Shown in pieces: positions 15,359 through 24,556 of a stretch of 64,000 nucleotides of DNA; position 1 is the stretch's first letter, and each line of letters opens with the position of its first letter. Source of the stretch: JAWQFO01 sp033436665 (GTDB lineage: Bacteria; Pseudomonadota; Alphaproteobacteria; Rhodobacterales; Rhodobacteraceae); assembly GCF_033436665.1 (NCBI RefSeq), contig NZ_JAWQFO010000003.1, forward strand, positions 124,001 to 188,000, read 5' to 3'. The translations under genes and the position numbers were made by a program. The notes under the pieces are model-generated. The model ran no database searches. It was not told where the DNA came from and was given only the letters and a program-made list of their open reading frames with translations.

Positions 15359-16816
15359 GTGACCGACCGGCTCGACGAGATCGCGCAGGGGCGGCTGGCC
15401 CGCGACGGGCTGCTGACGCCTGAGGCGGTGGCCGCCGCGCGTGATCTTTGCCGCAGGGTCGGCGAGAGTGACGTCGAGACCGTGCGCGTTCTCTTCGCCG
15501 ACCAGCACGGTATCCTGCGCGGCAAGACCATCGTCGCCTCCGCGCTGCCTGCGCTGTTCCGCTCCGGGATGAACGTCACTTCGACCCTGCTCTTGAAGGA
15601 TACGTCGCACCGCACCGTGTTTCCGGTCTGGTCCGGGGCCGGCGATGTGCCCGGCGGGCTGCAGGGCGCGTCGGACATCCTGATGGTTCCGGACCCCGAG
15701 ACCTTCCGCTCCCTGCCCTGGACCGACGCCTCGGCATGGATTCTCTGCGATGCCCGCCACCTGTCGGGCGCGGCGATCGCCTTCGATGCCCGCACGATTC
15801 TGAAAAAGGCGATCGCCCGGCTTGCCGAGCGGGGCCTCGGGATGCTGGTCGGGCTGGAGGTCGAGTTCCACGTTTTCGCGCTCGACGATTCCCGTCTGGC
15901 GCACGGCGATGCCACCATGCCGGCGCGACCGCCCGGGACGCGCAACCTGACGCCGGGCTACCAATACCTGACCGAGCTGCGCTATGCCGCCGCCGAGACC
16001 GTGCTTGACGATCTGCGCCGGGCATCCGCCGCAATCGGTCTGCCGATCCGCTCGATGGAGATCGAGATGGGGCCGAGCCAGTTCGAGTTCACCTTCGACC
16101 CGGCGGATCCCCTGACCCATGCCGACAACATGGTGATCTTCCGCACGCTCGTGAAAGAGGTCTGCGCCGCGCGGGGTCTGCATGCGACTTTCATGTGCCG
16201 CCCGGCACTCGAGAATTGCGCGGCAAGCGGCTGGCACCTGCACCAGTCGGTGATCGACGACGCCACCGGCGAGAACCTGATGGTGCCGCAGGACGGCGGT
16301 ACGCTCAGCGATACGGCTAGCGGCTGGATCGCGGGTCTGCTGGAGCATGCGGCCGAGAGCTGCCTGCTCACCACGCCGACCGTTAACGGGTACAAGCGCT
16401 ACCGCCCGCAGCAACTTGCCCCGGACCGCATACAGTGGGGCCGCGACAATCGCGGTGCCATGGTGCGCGCGTTGATGCATCCCGACGACCCCGCGAGCCG
16501 GGTGGAGAACCGCGTAGCCGAACCTGCGGCCAATCCCTACCACTACTTCGCCAGCCAGATCCTGTCAGGGCTCGACGGCATAGACCGCGGACTTGCCGCG
16601 CCGGCCGCTGTCGAAAGTCCGTACGACGCCGACGCCCCACGCCTGCCGCAGACCCTGAATGCGGCGATTGCAGCCTTCGAGGCGTCGCGTTTCTACCGCG
16701 GGGCGCTGGGCGATGCCTGTGTCGACCACCTCGTAACCATCCGACGCGCGGAATGGGACCGGTATCGCACCGCGGTCTCGGCCTGGGAACAAGCGGAGTA
16801 CTTCGGCATTTATTAA
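15359..16816 (+). CDS. Glutamine-synthetase-like gamma-glutamyl ligase
   Basis: About 485 residues, with the GS catalytic core: LEVEFHVF, IEMGPSQFEFTF, GWHLHQS (about 296-302), the NGYKRYRPQQLAPD loop and ENRVAEPAANPYHY. The sequence is of the GlnA-like ligase branch (PuuA, GlnA3/4, aniline GS-like enzymes) rather than true nitrogen-assimilation GlnA. No adenylylation tyrosine loop is seen. Such enzymes couple glutamate to amines with ATP. GTG 15359 is chosen as it lies 8 bases after the oxygenase stop. An upstream ATG at 15293 would overlap that gene. Pairing with a Rieske oxygenase suggests a catabolic amine substrate. Confidence 0.85.
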   Translation: MTDRLDEIAQGRLARDGLLTPEAVAAARDLCRRVGESDVETVRVLFADQHGILRGKTIVASALPALFRSGMNVTSTLLLKDTSHRTVFPVWSGAGDVPGGLQGASDILMVPDPETFRSLPWTDASAWILCDARHLSGAAIAFDARTILKKAIARLAERGLGMLVGLEVEFHVFALDDSRLAHGDATMPARPPGTRNLTPGYQYLTELRYAAAETVLDDLRRASAAIGLPIRSMEIEMGPSQFEFTFDPADPLTHADNMVIFRTLVKEVCAARGLHATFMCRPALENCAASGWHLHQSVIDDATGENLMVPQDGGTLSDTASGWIAGLLEHAAESCLLTTPTVNGYKRYRPQQLAPDRIQWGRDNRGAMVRALMHPDDPASRVENRVAEPAANPYHYFASQILSGLDGIDRGLAAPAAVESPYDADAPRLPQTLNAAIAAFEASRFYRGALGDACVDHLVTIRRAEWDRYRTAVSAWEQAEYFGIY

Positions 16817-16960
16817 GTCCCGCGCCGCGATATTGCCTTGCGCATGCCGCGATGCCCACGTTTCGTGCCGACGGCGAACTGTTCCGGCGCTTCGCGGATG
16901 ACAGTCCGTGCCCAAATTGCTAAGGGGACGGCGTTCTATTGATGATTTCAGGAGAGTCTT

Positions 16961-17524
16961 GTGCTGGTTGAACGAACGAAACTCGACGGCGTGCTCTTAC
17001 TCACGCCGAAACGGTTCGGAGACCAGCGCGGGTTCTTCAGCGAAAGCTGGAGCCGCCGGCAGTTCGAGGCGGAAGGGCTGACTTTCGACTGGGTACAGGA
17101 CAACCATTCGCTCTCCGCGCAGACCGGCACTGTGCGCGGGCTTCATTTCCAGTCACCTCCGCATGCCCAGGACAAGCTGGTGCGCTGCGGGCGCGGGGCG
17201 CTGTTCGACGTGGCCGTCGACATCCGCAAGGGCTCGCCCACGTTCGGGGATTGGGTTGGCGTCGAGTTGAGCTTCGAGAACGGAAAGCAGCTGCTGGTCC
17301 CGGCCGGTTTCCTGCACGGTTTCGTCACCCGGCAGCCGGACACCGAAATCATCTACAAGTGCTCGGACTACTATGCGCCCGAGTGCGACGGTGCCGTGCA
17401 CTACGACAGCCCCGAGATCGGTATTGACTGGGGGCTGGGCGGCATCGACCCCGTGCTCTCCGACAAGGACAGCGCCGCGCCCACCCTGTCGAATTTCGAC
17501 AGCCCATTTGTCTACGGGGATTGA
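16961..17524 (+). CDS. rfbC: dTDP-4-dehydrorhamnose 3,5-epimerase
   Basis: A 187-residue cupin-fold epimerase, the third step of dTDP-L-rhamnose synthesis. LTPKRFGDQRGFFSESW and the catalytic-histidine segment TVRGLHFQSPPHAQDKLVRC are intact, as are DVAVDIRKGSPTFG and the C-terminal half with the tyrosine-rich KCSDYYAPE. GTG start with AGGAGA 6 bases upstream. It is the first gene of rfbC-rfbB-rfbD-rfbA. Confidence 0.96.
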   Translation: MLVERTKLDGVLLLTPKRFGDQRGFFSESWSRRQFEAEGLTFDWVQDNHSLSAQTGTVRGLHFQSPPHAQDKLVRCGRGALFDVAVDIRKGSPTFGDWVGVELSFENGKQLLVPAGFLHGFVTRQPDTEIIYKCSDYYAPECDGAVHYDSPEIGIDWGLGGIDPVLSDKDSAAPTLSNFDSPFVYGD

Positions 17525-17527
17525 TCC

Positions 17528-18568
17528 ATGAAACTGCTCGTCACCGGCGGCGCCGGGTTCATCGGATCCGCGGTCGTGAGGCTTGCCGTCGAGCGCGGCT
17601 ACGATGTCGTCAACCTCGATGCGCTGACCTATGCCGCTTGTCTCGACAACATAGCAAGCGTGGCAGACGATCCGCGCTACGCCTTCGAACACGTCGACAT
17701 CCGTGACCGTCCGGCGCTCGCGCGGGTTCTCGCGGCGCATGAACCCGACGCGATGATGCATCTTGCCGCAGAAAGCCACGTCGACCGGTCTATCGACGGA
17801 CCCGGCGACTTCATCGAGACCAACATCACCGGCACCTACTGCCTGCTCGAAGCGGCGCGCGCGTTTTGGGAAGGCAAGGGACGGCCCGAGGCGTTTCGTT
17901 TCCACCACATCTCGACCGACGAGGTCTTCGGATCGCTGGGTGACACCGGACAATTCACCGAAGAGACACCTTACGCGCCGAACAGTCCCTATTCCGCGTC
18001 GAAAGCCGCCAGCGACCACCTGGTCCGGGCCTGGCACGAAACCTATGGCCTGCCCGTGGTGATGACGAACTGCTCCAACAATTACGGGCCCTACCACTTC
18101 CCGGAAAAGCTGATCCCGGTGGTGATCCTGAATGCGTTCGCAGGCAAGCCGATCCCGGTCTATGGGCAGGGCGAGAACGTGCGCGACTGGCTTTACGTCG
18201 AGGATCACGCCGACGCCCTGCTGACCGTGCTGGAGCGCGGAGCGGTCGGGCGGAGCTACAACATCGGCGGCGAGAACGAGGCCCGCAACATCGACCTCGT
18301 CCGCATGATCTGCACCATCCTCGACGAGAAACGACCCGGCCAAGCACCGCATGCCGATCTGATCGAATTCGTGGCCGACCGACCCGGGCACGACCTGCGC
18401 TACGCGATCGACCCGTCGCGCATTGCCGGAGAACTCGGCTGGCGTCCGTCCGTGACGCTCGAACAGGGGCTCGAAAAAACCGTGCAGTGGTTCCTCGACA
18501 ACGAGGCCTGGTGGCGCGCCCTGCAGGACCGCAAGGGTGTCGGTCATCGGCTGGGTGTCACGGCATGA
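17528..18568 (+). CDS. rfbB: dTDP-glucose 4,6-dehydratase
   Basis: A 346-residue extended short-chain dehydrogenase. NAD-binding TGGAGFIGSAVVR is at residues 5-17. HLAAESHVDRSIDGP, the catalytic YSASKAASDH (YxxxK) and NCSNNYGPYHFPEKLIP are all typical of RfbB/RmlB. It converts dTDP-glucose to the 4-keto-6-deoxy sugar. It starts 3 bases after rfbC and overlaps rfbD by 4 bases. Confidence 0.97.
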   Translation: MKLLVTGGAGFIGSAVVRLAVERGYDVVNLDALTYAACLDNIASVADDPRYAFEHVDIRDRPALARVLAAHEPDAMMHLAAESHVDRSIDGPGDFIETNITGTYCLLEAARAFWEGKGRPEAFRFHHISTDEVFGSLGDTGQFTEETPYAPNSPYSASKAASDHLVRAWHETYGLPVVMTNCSNNYGPYHFPEKLIPVVILNAFAGKPIPVYGQGENVRDWLYVEDHADALLTVLERGAVGRSYNIGGENEARNIDLVRMICTILDEKRPGQAPHADLIEFVADRPGHDLRYAIDPSRIAGELGWRPSVTLEQGLEKTVQWFLDNEAWWRALQDRKGVGHRLGVTA

Positions 18569-19440
18569 AACTGCTGGTTTTCGGCAAGACCGGGCAGGTC
18601 GCAACGGAGCTGCGTCGCCATGCCAGTGACGGGGTCGAGGTCTTGGCGCTCGGGCGCGAGGATGCCGATTTCTCCGATCCGGCACGGTGTGTCGACCATG
18701 TCGAGCGGACCGACGCCGACGCGGTCATCATCGCGGCGGCCTACACCGCCGTCGACAAGGCCGAGAGCGAGGAAGACCTCGCGCTGACGGTCAATGCCAG
18801 CACGCCCGGTGCGATCGCCCGGGCCTGTGCGGTGCGCGACTTGCCGGTCATCTATGTTTCCACTGACTATGTTTTCGACGGGGCCGGCACGCGGCCCTCT
18901 TGCCCCGAAGATCCGACGGGGCCGCTCGGGGCCTACGGGCGCACGAAACTGCGCGGCGAAGAGGCGGTCCGCGGCACGGCGGGCAAGGCGCATGCCATCC
19001 TTCGGACCTCCTGGGTGTTTTCCGCGCATGGGGGCAATTTCGTGAAGACAATGCTGCGGCTCGGGGCCGAGCGCGACCGGCTGACCATCGTTGCCGACCA
19101 GGTCGGCGGACCGACCCCGGCGGCCGAAATCGCGTCGGCCTGTACCACGATCGCACGCGCTCTCGCCGGGAACCCGGAGCATTCCGGCACCTACCATTTC
19201 AGCGGCGCGCCGGATGTAAGCTGGGCGGATTTCGCGCGCGAGATCTTCGCGCAGTCCGGCCTGTCGTGCGAGGTCGCCGACATCCCGACGCGCGATTACC
19301 CAACCCCGGCGCAGCGGCCGCTCAACTCGCGCATCGACTGCGCGCGCACGACCGAGGTCTTTGGCATCGCGCGTCCCGATTGGCGAAAAGGGCTGGCGCA
19401 GGTGCTTGCCGAACTTGATCACCAGAAGGCGGATACATGA
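18565..19440 (+). CDS. rfbD: dTDP-4-dehydrorhamnose reductase
   Basis: A 291-residue SDR enzyme for the last step of dTDP-L-rhamnose synthesis. Motifs are LVFGKTGQVATEL (cofactor), AAYTAVDKAESE, VYVSTDYVFDG-type STDYVFDGAG, YGRTKLRGEE (catalytic YxxxK) and TSWVFSAHGGNFVKTML. The ATG at 18565 overlaps the rfbB stop (ATGA) and the gene overlaps rfbA by 4 bases. Confidence 0.96.
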   Translation: MKLLVFGKTGQVATELRRHASDGVEVLALGREDADFSDPARCVDHVERTDADAVIIAAAYTAVDKAESEEDLALTVNASTPGAIARACAVRDLPVIYVSTDYVFDGAGTRPSCPEDPTGPLGAYGRTKLRGEEAVRGTAGKAHAILRTSWVFSAHGGNFVKTMLRLGAERDRLTIVADQVGGPTPAAEIASACTTIARALAGNPEHSGTYHFSGAPDVSWADFAREIFAQSGLSCEVADIPTRDYPTPAQRPLNSRIDCARTTEVFGIARPDWRKGLAQVLAELDHQKADT

Positions 19441-20303
19441 CACGACGCAAGGGCATCATCCTCGCCGGCGGCTCCGGTACGCGGCTTTACCCGATCACGA
19501 TGGGCGTGTCGAAGCAGCTGCTGCCGATCTACGACAAGCCGATGGTCTACTATCCCCTGACCGTTTTGATGCTGGCCGGTATCCGCGACATCGCGGTGAT
19601 CACGACGCCCGAGGATCAGGCGCAGTTCAAGCGCTTGCTGGGCGACGGCAGCCATTGCGGCGTCAGTCTGACTTACATCGTCCAGCCCTCGCCCGATGGC
19701 CTGGCGCAGGCCTTCATCCTTGCCGAGGACTTTCTGGATGGCGCGCCTTCGGCCCTGGTGCTGGGCGACAACATCTTTTTCGGTCACGGCCTGCCCGAGC
19801 TTCTGGCCGAGGCGGATGCGCAGGAAAGTGGCGGCACGGTTTTCGGCTACCAGGTGGCCGACCCGGAACGCTATGGCGTGGTCGATTTCGACGAGACCGG
19901 CACCGTGCGCGGCATCATCGAGAAACCCGAAGTGCCGCCGTCGAACCACGCGGTCACGGGGCTTTACTTCGTCGATGCCACCGCTCCGGAAAAGGCGAGG
20001 CAGATCGAACCCTCCGCCCGCGGCGAACTCGAGATCACCACGCTGCTCGAGATGTATCTCGCCGAGGGCAGCCTGACCGTGCAGCGTATGGGGCGCGGGT
20101 ATGCATGGCTCGACACCGGCACCCATGCCAGCCTGCTGGACGCAGGTAATTTCGTGCGCACGATCGAGCAGCGGCAGGGTCAGCAGATCGGGAGCCCCGA
20201 AGAGGTCGCCTTCCAGAAGGGATGGATTAGGCGCGACGATCTCGCCCGCGAGGCGGAGCGCTACGCCAAGAACGATTACGGAACCTACCTGTCGAAGCTC
20301 TGA
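19437..20303 (+). CDS. rfbA: Glucose-1-phosphate thymidylyltransferase
   Basis: A 288-residue nucleotidyltransferase making dTDP-glucose. The nucleotide-binding GIILAGGSGTRLYPIT is at the N-terminus. KQLLPIYDKPMVYYP, LGDNIFFGHG and RGYAWLDTGTHASLLDAG are diagnostic. It is the last gene of the rhamnose operon, convergent with the kpsM-like gene. Confidence 0.97.
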   Translation: MTRRKGIILAGGSGTRLYPITMGVSKQLLPIYDKPMVYYPLTVLMLAGIRDIAVITTPEDQAQFKRLLGDGSHCGVSLTYIVQPSPDGLAQAFILAEDFLDGAPSALVLGDNIFFGHGLPELLAEADAQESGGTVFGYQVADPERYGVVDFDETGTVRGIIEKPEVPPSNHAVTGLYFVDATAPEKARQIEPSARGELEITTLLEMYLAEGSLTVQRMGRGYAWLDTGTHASLLDAGNFVRTIEQRQGQQIGSPEEVAFQKGWIRRDDLAREAERYAKNDYGTYLSKL

Positions 20304-20317
20304 CGCTTGGCGGGCGC

Positions 20318-21130
20318 CTACATCTGGTCCAGGATCTCGCGGTTGTAGCGGTTGAGAAAGATCAGGCCGATCACCAACAGCGCCATGCCGACGCCGACGG
20401 GGTAAAGCAGTTCGACGTATTCCCCGCGATATTGTGGATAGAAGGCCCTGCGCATCTGGCCGATCAGATGCACAAGCGGGTTCCACCACAGGTATTGCTG
20501 CGCGAAAGGCGGCACGTCGTCGAACAGGAAGATAATCCCGGAAATCAGGAACAATGGACGGTTGAGCACCTTCCAGAACCGTTCCCAGACCGGGAAGTAG
20601 GCTCGCACGAAGCAGTTCATCGTGCCGATGCCCACTCCGAAGATCGCCGCCGCGCCGATCCCGCTCATCAGGATCCAAGGGTCGATGGCGGTTCGCGTCT
20701 CCCAGATCAGCATGATGCCCGACAACAGGACGAAAAAGACCGTCATCTGGGTCAGGAAGGTCAGGGTGAACCGTGCGAGGATCGCGTCGGCATAGGTGAC
20801 GCTCGGGTAAAACAGAAGCGACTTCGAGAACTTCATCGACTTCGAGATCTTGCCCTCAAGCTGGGTGTACATCATGAACGGCAAAAAGCCGGTCGCGTAG
20901 AACATCGGGAAGTTCACGCCAAGGGGCGGCGTCCGCGCGACGAGGCTGAAGACGGCCGACAGCAAGGCGATGCCCGCCACCGGTTCCATGATCGCCCAGA
21001 GATAACCGCCCGGGGACCGGCCATAGGTCGTGGTCATCTCGCGCATGATCAGCGCGCCGACGGCCCGAAACGCCTTGAAGCGGCGGCCATTGGCGGGCCG
21101 CGGACGACCGGAAGGAAGAGCGAGCGACAT
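20318..21130 (-). CDS. kpsM: Capsule/polysaccharide export ABC permease (KpsM type)
   Basis: A 270-residue ABC-2 type permease with six predicted membrane helices. The N-terminal ALIMREMTTTYGRSPGGYLWAIMEP pattern, with the MREM-TRYG-like segment, is diagnostic of KpsM/CtrC/BexB, and NPLVHLIGQMRRAFYP is in the expected C-terminal position. It moves lipid-linked capsular polysaccharide across the inner membrane with KpsT. It is divergent from kpsE, about 65 bases apart. The symbol is by homology. Confidence 0.9.
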   Translation of the reverse strand: MSLALPSGRPRPANGRRFKAFRAVGALIMREMTTTYGRSPGGYLWAIMEPVAGIALLSAVFSLVARTPPLGVNFPMFYATGFLPFMMYTQLEGKISKSMKFSKSLLFYPSVTYADAILARFTLTFLTQMTVFFVLLSGIMLIWETRTAIDPWILMSGIGAAAIFGVGIGTMNCFVRAYFPVWERFWKVLNRPLFLISGIIFLFDDVPPFAQQYLWWNPLVHLIGQMRRAFYPQYRGEYVELLYPVGVGMALLVIGLIFLNRYNREILDQM

Positions 21131-21195
21131 GACGAAACCTTTACCGTGCCAGATAGCACTTTAGTACGCCTCGCTTAGAGGATAAAACACATAAG

Positions 21196-22575
21196 ATGCG
21201 GCGGAGCGACACGAAGGTGCCGGACTTGGACGATACGTTGAGAAATTCCAGAGGCGACGCACCGCAGGAGAGCGACGACCCGTCTGGGGGCGACGGTCGC
21301 GGCTCGGGTGCGCCGCGCAAGCCCGCCGCCGAACAGGGCCGCCGCAACCAGGGCGACAAGCCGCCCGCCAAACGCAAGCAGCAGCAGATGGAGGTCGCGC
21401 GTCCCAAGGCGCAGCGCCGCAACCAGCAGCGCGACGCGGCACTCGGCAACGTTCCGCGACCGGCCCGCCCCGCCCGGACCCGGCGCCGGCATGTCAGCAC
21501 AGTCCTGAGCTTTTTCCTCCTCGTCGTACTGCCGGTCGCGACCGTTTGGTGGTATCTCAACAATCGCGCGGCAGACCAGTACGTCAGCCATGTCGCTTTT
21601 TCGGTGCAGCGCGAGGAAAGCTCGTCCGCGATGGAAATCCTCGGCGGGCTCACCGCGCTTTCGAGCGGCAGTTCCTCGGACCCCGACATTCTCTACGAGT
21701 ATATCCAGAGCCAGGAACTGGTGCGTCGTATCGACGAACGGCTCGATTTGCGTGCGCTTTATTCGAAACCGGAACAGGACGTCTATTTCGCCTACGACAC
21801 CAGCGGCACCATCGAGGACCTGACCGAATATTGGCAGTCGATGACGAAGATCTACTACGACAGCACAGCTGGTACGATCGAGTTGCTGGTGCTGGCCTTC
21901 GACCCGGACGATGCCCAGCAGATCGCACAGGCGATCTACGACGAGAGTTCGCTGATGATCAACGAGCTCAGCTCGATCGCGCGCGAGGACGCCACGCGCT
22001 ACGCGCGCGAAGAGTTGGAAAAGGCCGTCGAACGCCTCAAGGACGCGCGGCTGGCGATCACCGCCTTCCGCAACGAACACCAGATCGTCGACCCGAACGC
22101 GGACATCCAGGGCCAGATCAGCCTCGTCACCACGCTACAGGAACAGCTTGCCGCGGCGCTGATCGAGCTCGACTTGCTCGAGCAGACGTCGCAGTCCAAC
22201 GACCCGCGTCTCGAACAAGTGAACCGCAAGATCGAGGTCATCAACGACCGCATCAGCGAAGAGCGCAACAAGTTCGGCGCGCTCAATGTGCGCGACAGCC
22301 AGGCCTACTCGACGATCATCGGCGAGTACGAGAGCCTGACCGTGGACCGCGAGTTCGCCGAGCAAGCCTACCTGGCCGCGCTGTCGACCTTCGACACCGC
22401 CCAGGCCGAGGCGCAGCGCAAGAGCCGGTACCTCGCAGCATACGTAAAACCGACACGGGCTGAGCGCTCCACCTATCCCGAGTGGGACACCATTCTGATC
22501 GTCACGACGCTGTTTGCGCTGCTGTCCTGGGCCACCATCGTCCTGCTGTCCTACGCGCTGCGGGACCGGAGGTGA
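21196..22575 (+). CDS. kpsE: Capsule export inner-membrane/periplasmic protein (KpsE/CtrB type)
   Basis: A 459-residue PCP-3 family protein. A long basic, Gln/Lys/Arg-rich cytoplasmic tail (about 1-95) is followed by one membrane helix (about 97-117), a periplasmic coiled-coil domain (about 250-400) and a C-terminal helix (about 432-455) ending near the stop. KpsE-type proteins bridge the ABC transporter and the outer-membrane KpsD/Wza-like channel. The basic N-terminal tail is longer than in E. coli KpsE. It is followed after 4 bases by kpsT. Confidence 0.88.
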   Translation: MRRSDTKVPDLDDTLRNSRGDAPQESDDPSGGDGRGSGAPRKPAAEQGRRNQGDKPPAKRKQQQMEVARPKAQRRNQQRDAALGNVPRPARPARTRRRHVSTVLSFFLLVVLPVATVWWYLNNRAADQYVSHVAFSVQREESSSAMEILGGLTALSSGSSSDPDILYEYIQSQELVRRIDERLDLRALYSKPEQDVYFAYDTSGTIEDLTEYWQSMTKIYYDSTAGTIELLVLAFDPDDAQQIAQAIYDESSLMINELSSIAREDATRYAREELEKAVERLKDARLAITAFRNEHQIVDPNADIQGQISLVTTLQEQLAAALIELDLLEQTSQSNDPRLEQVNRKIEVINDRISEERNKFGALNVRDSQAYSTIIGEYESLTVDREFAEQAYLAALSTFDTAQAEAQRKSRYLAAYVKPTRAERSTYPEWDTILIVTTLFALLSWATIVLLSYALRDRR

Positions 22576-22579
22576 CGGG

Positions 22580-23263
22580 GTGATCCGCCTCGAGAACGTC
22601 TGGAAATCCTACACGCGCGGCGGACATCGCACCGTGGTTGCCGCGGGGATCAACGCGACCTTTCCCAGCGGGGTCAGCGTCGCGCTTCTGGGACGCAACG
22701 GGGCGGGCAAGTCGTCGATGCTGCGCATGATCGCGGGCACCATGCCGGTGGATCGCGGGCGCATCTGGTCGACAGGCACGATTTCCTGGCCGGTCGGCTT
22801 CTCGGGCAGCTTTCACGCCGAGCTCTCGGGCGCCCAGAACACCCGCTTCATCGCGCGTCTTTACGGTGTCGACACCGACGAGCTGATGGACTTCGTCGGC
22901 GGTTTCTCGAACCTCGGGCACCACTTCTACAACCCGCTGCGCACCTACTCGTCCGGCATGAAGTCGCGCCTCGCCTTCGGCATCTCGATGGGCATCAAGT
23001 TCGACACCTATCTGGTGGACGAGGTCACGTCGGTCGGTGACCGGGACTTCAAGCGCAAGGCCCGGCGCGTCTTCAAGGCCCGCATGGCCGATTCAAGTGC
23101 AATCGTGGTGTCCCACTCGACCAAGATGGTGCTCGATCTCTGTGACGCCGGGGCCGTGCTTGAGAACGGCAACTTCATCTACTACGAGGACATCCGCGAC
23201 GCGATCGAGCATCACGACTGGAACCTAGAGAACGGCTCGCGGCGCATCCGGCAGATCGGGTGA
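22580..23263 (+). CDS. kpsT: Capsule export ABC ATPase (KpsT type)
   Basis: A 227-residue ATPase. Walker A is GRNGAGKS (38-45). The signature is YSSGMKSRLAF, and Walker B is YLVDEVTSVGD with the family-typical VGD after the glutamate region. FPVGF-type WPVGFSGSFHAELSGAQN is diagnostic of KpsT/CtrD. GTG start 4 bases after kpsE. The gap of 199 bases to gap contains no coding signal. Confidence 0.93.
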   Translation: MIRLENVWKSYTRGGHRTVVAAGINATFPSGVSVALLGRNGAGKSSMLRMIAGTMPVDRGRIWSTGTISWPVGFSGSFHAELSGAQNTRFIARLYGVDTDELMDFVGGFSNLGHHFYNPLRTYSSGMKSRLAFGISMGIKFDTYLVDEVTSVGDRDFKRKARRVFKARMADSSAIVVSHSTKMVLDLCDAGAVLENGNFIYYEDIRDAIEHHDWNLENGSRRIRQIG

Positions 23264-23391
23264 GGCAACCCGTCAAGCCGCGGTTTCCTGGCGCGCGCGG
23301 CATGGACTTCGCATCGGTCTCCGGTGCAGGCTCGTCGCAACTTGGTCCGGCGGTGGTCAGTTCGAGACCGGACCGGTGCCGACAGTTGTGA

Positions 23392-23405
23392 AGTTAGCGC
23401 TACCA
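23392..23405. promoter_or_regulatory. Candidate LacI-family operator upstream of gap
   Basis: AGTTAGCGCTACCA has the TAGCGCTA core and matches the general LacI-family palindrome TGTTAGCGCTAACA at 12 of 14 positions. It lies 58 bases before the gap start. LacI regulators of central carbon metabolism (CceR in Rhodobacter) use sites of this type, but identity of the regulator is inference. Confidence 0.45.
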
Positions 23406-23462
23406 ATCGGAAATCGGCGTCTGTAGAAGGATGCCGGAAGGAAAAATGCAGGAGACTGTGGA

Positions 23463-24464
23463 ATGTCGATCAACATAGCAATCAACGGGTTCGGACGGAT
23501 CGGGCGCTGCGTTCTCCGCGCGCTTCTCGAACGGGATACCGGCGACATCAACGTGGTCGCGATCAACGACCTGACGACGCCGGAAACCCTGATGCACCTG
23601 CTGAAGTACGACAGCGTGCACGGCCGGCTGGGAACCGACGTGGCGCTGGACGGCGACACGATGAAAGTCGGCGGGCACGAGATCCGCATGACGGCGCTGC
23701 GCAATCCTCAGGAGCTGCCTTGGAGCGACGTCGACATCGTCTTCGAATGCACCGGCATCTTCACCGCGCGCGACAAGGCCGCGCTGCACCTCGAAAACGG
23801 GTCCAAGCGGGTTCTGGTCTCGGCCCCGGCCACCGGGGCGGACCGGACAATCGTCTACGGCGTCAACCACGACGAGCTGACGGCCGACGATGTCATCGTC
23901 TCGAACGCATCCTGCACGACCAACTGCCTTGCGCCCGTCGCGCAGGTTCTTGACCAGGCCGTGGGCATCGAGACCGGCTACATGACCACGATCCACGCCT
24001 ATACCGGCGACCAGCCGACCCATGACGCGCCGCACAAGGATCTCTACCGCGCCCGTGCCGCCGCCCTGTCGATGATCCCGACGTCAACCGGGGCCGCGCG
24101 CGCGATCTCGCTGGTCCTGCCGCATCTCGAGGGACGTCTCGAAGGTTCCGCCGTCCGCGTGCCGACGGCCAACGTCTCGCTGGTCGACCTTTGCTTCATG
24201 CCCCGCAAGCCGACCGATGCCAAGGCGATCAACGCCGCCATGCGCGAGGCCGCCGAGGGCCGGCTTAAGGGTATCCTCGCCTACGAGGAAGCGCCGCTTG
24301 TCTCGATGGACTTCAACCACGACCCGCATTCGTCGAGCTTCGCCCCGGCGCAGACCCGCGTCACCGACGGCGGCATGGTGCGCGTGGTCAGCTGGTACGA
24401 CAACGAGTGGGGCTTTTCGAACCGCATGAGCGACACAGCGCTGGCGATGGGCAAGCTGCTCTGA
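23463..24464 (+). CDS. gap: Glyceraldehyde-3-phosphate dehydrogenase, type I
   Basis: A 333-residue enzyme of glycolysis/gluconeogenesis. The NAD fold begins INGFGRIGRCVLRAL. The active site SNASCTTNCLAPVAQV carries the catalytic cysteine. HAYTGDQPTHDAPHKDLYRAR and SWYDNEWGFSNRMSD close the protein. It has its own leader and a strong terminator, so it is likely a separate transcript inside the polysaccharide region. Confidence 0.97.
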   Translation: MSINIAINGFGRIGRCVLRALLERDTGDINVVAINDLTTPETLMHLLKYDSVHGRLGTDVALDGDTMKVGGHEIRMTALRNPQELPWSDVDIVFECTGIFTARDKAALHLENGSKRVLVSAPATGADRTIVYGVNHDELTADDVIVSNASCTTNCLAPVAQVLDQAVGIETGYMTTIHAYTGDQPTHDAPHKDLYRARAAALSMIPTSTGAARAISLVLPHLEGRLEGSAVRVPTANVSLVDLCFMPRKPTDAKAINAAMREAAEGRLKGILAYEEAPLVSMDFNHDPHSSSFAPAQTRVTDGGMVRVVSWYDNEWGFSNRMSDTALAMGKLL

Positions 24465-24492
24465 CCCGAAACGACAGCGACTGAAACCGAAA

Positions 24493-24528
24493 GCGGCGCG
24501 CCCTCTCGGAGGCGCGCCGCTTTTTTTT
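24493..24528 (+). terminator. Strong intrinsic terminator after gap
   Basis: A perfect 10-bp stem, GCGGCGCGCC (24493-24502) with GGCGCGCCGC (24511-24520), 8-base loop, followed by eight T. The next gene is on the minus strand and ends at 24557. Confidence 0.93.
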
Positions 24529-24556
24529 GTAGTTCGGGCCGTTGCCGGCCAGCCCG

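Noticed and set aside
11615..15945. Very long minus-strand open frames opposite hemY, the Rieske gene and the GS-like gene
   Set aside because: They are antisense to well-recognised proteins, have no family motifs, and arise from high GC codon bias. Only the IclR part (13123-13899) is real.
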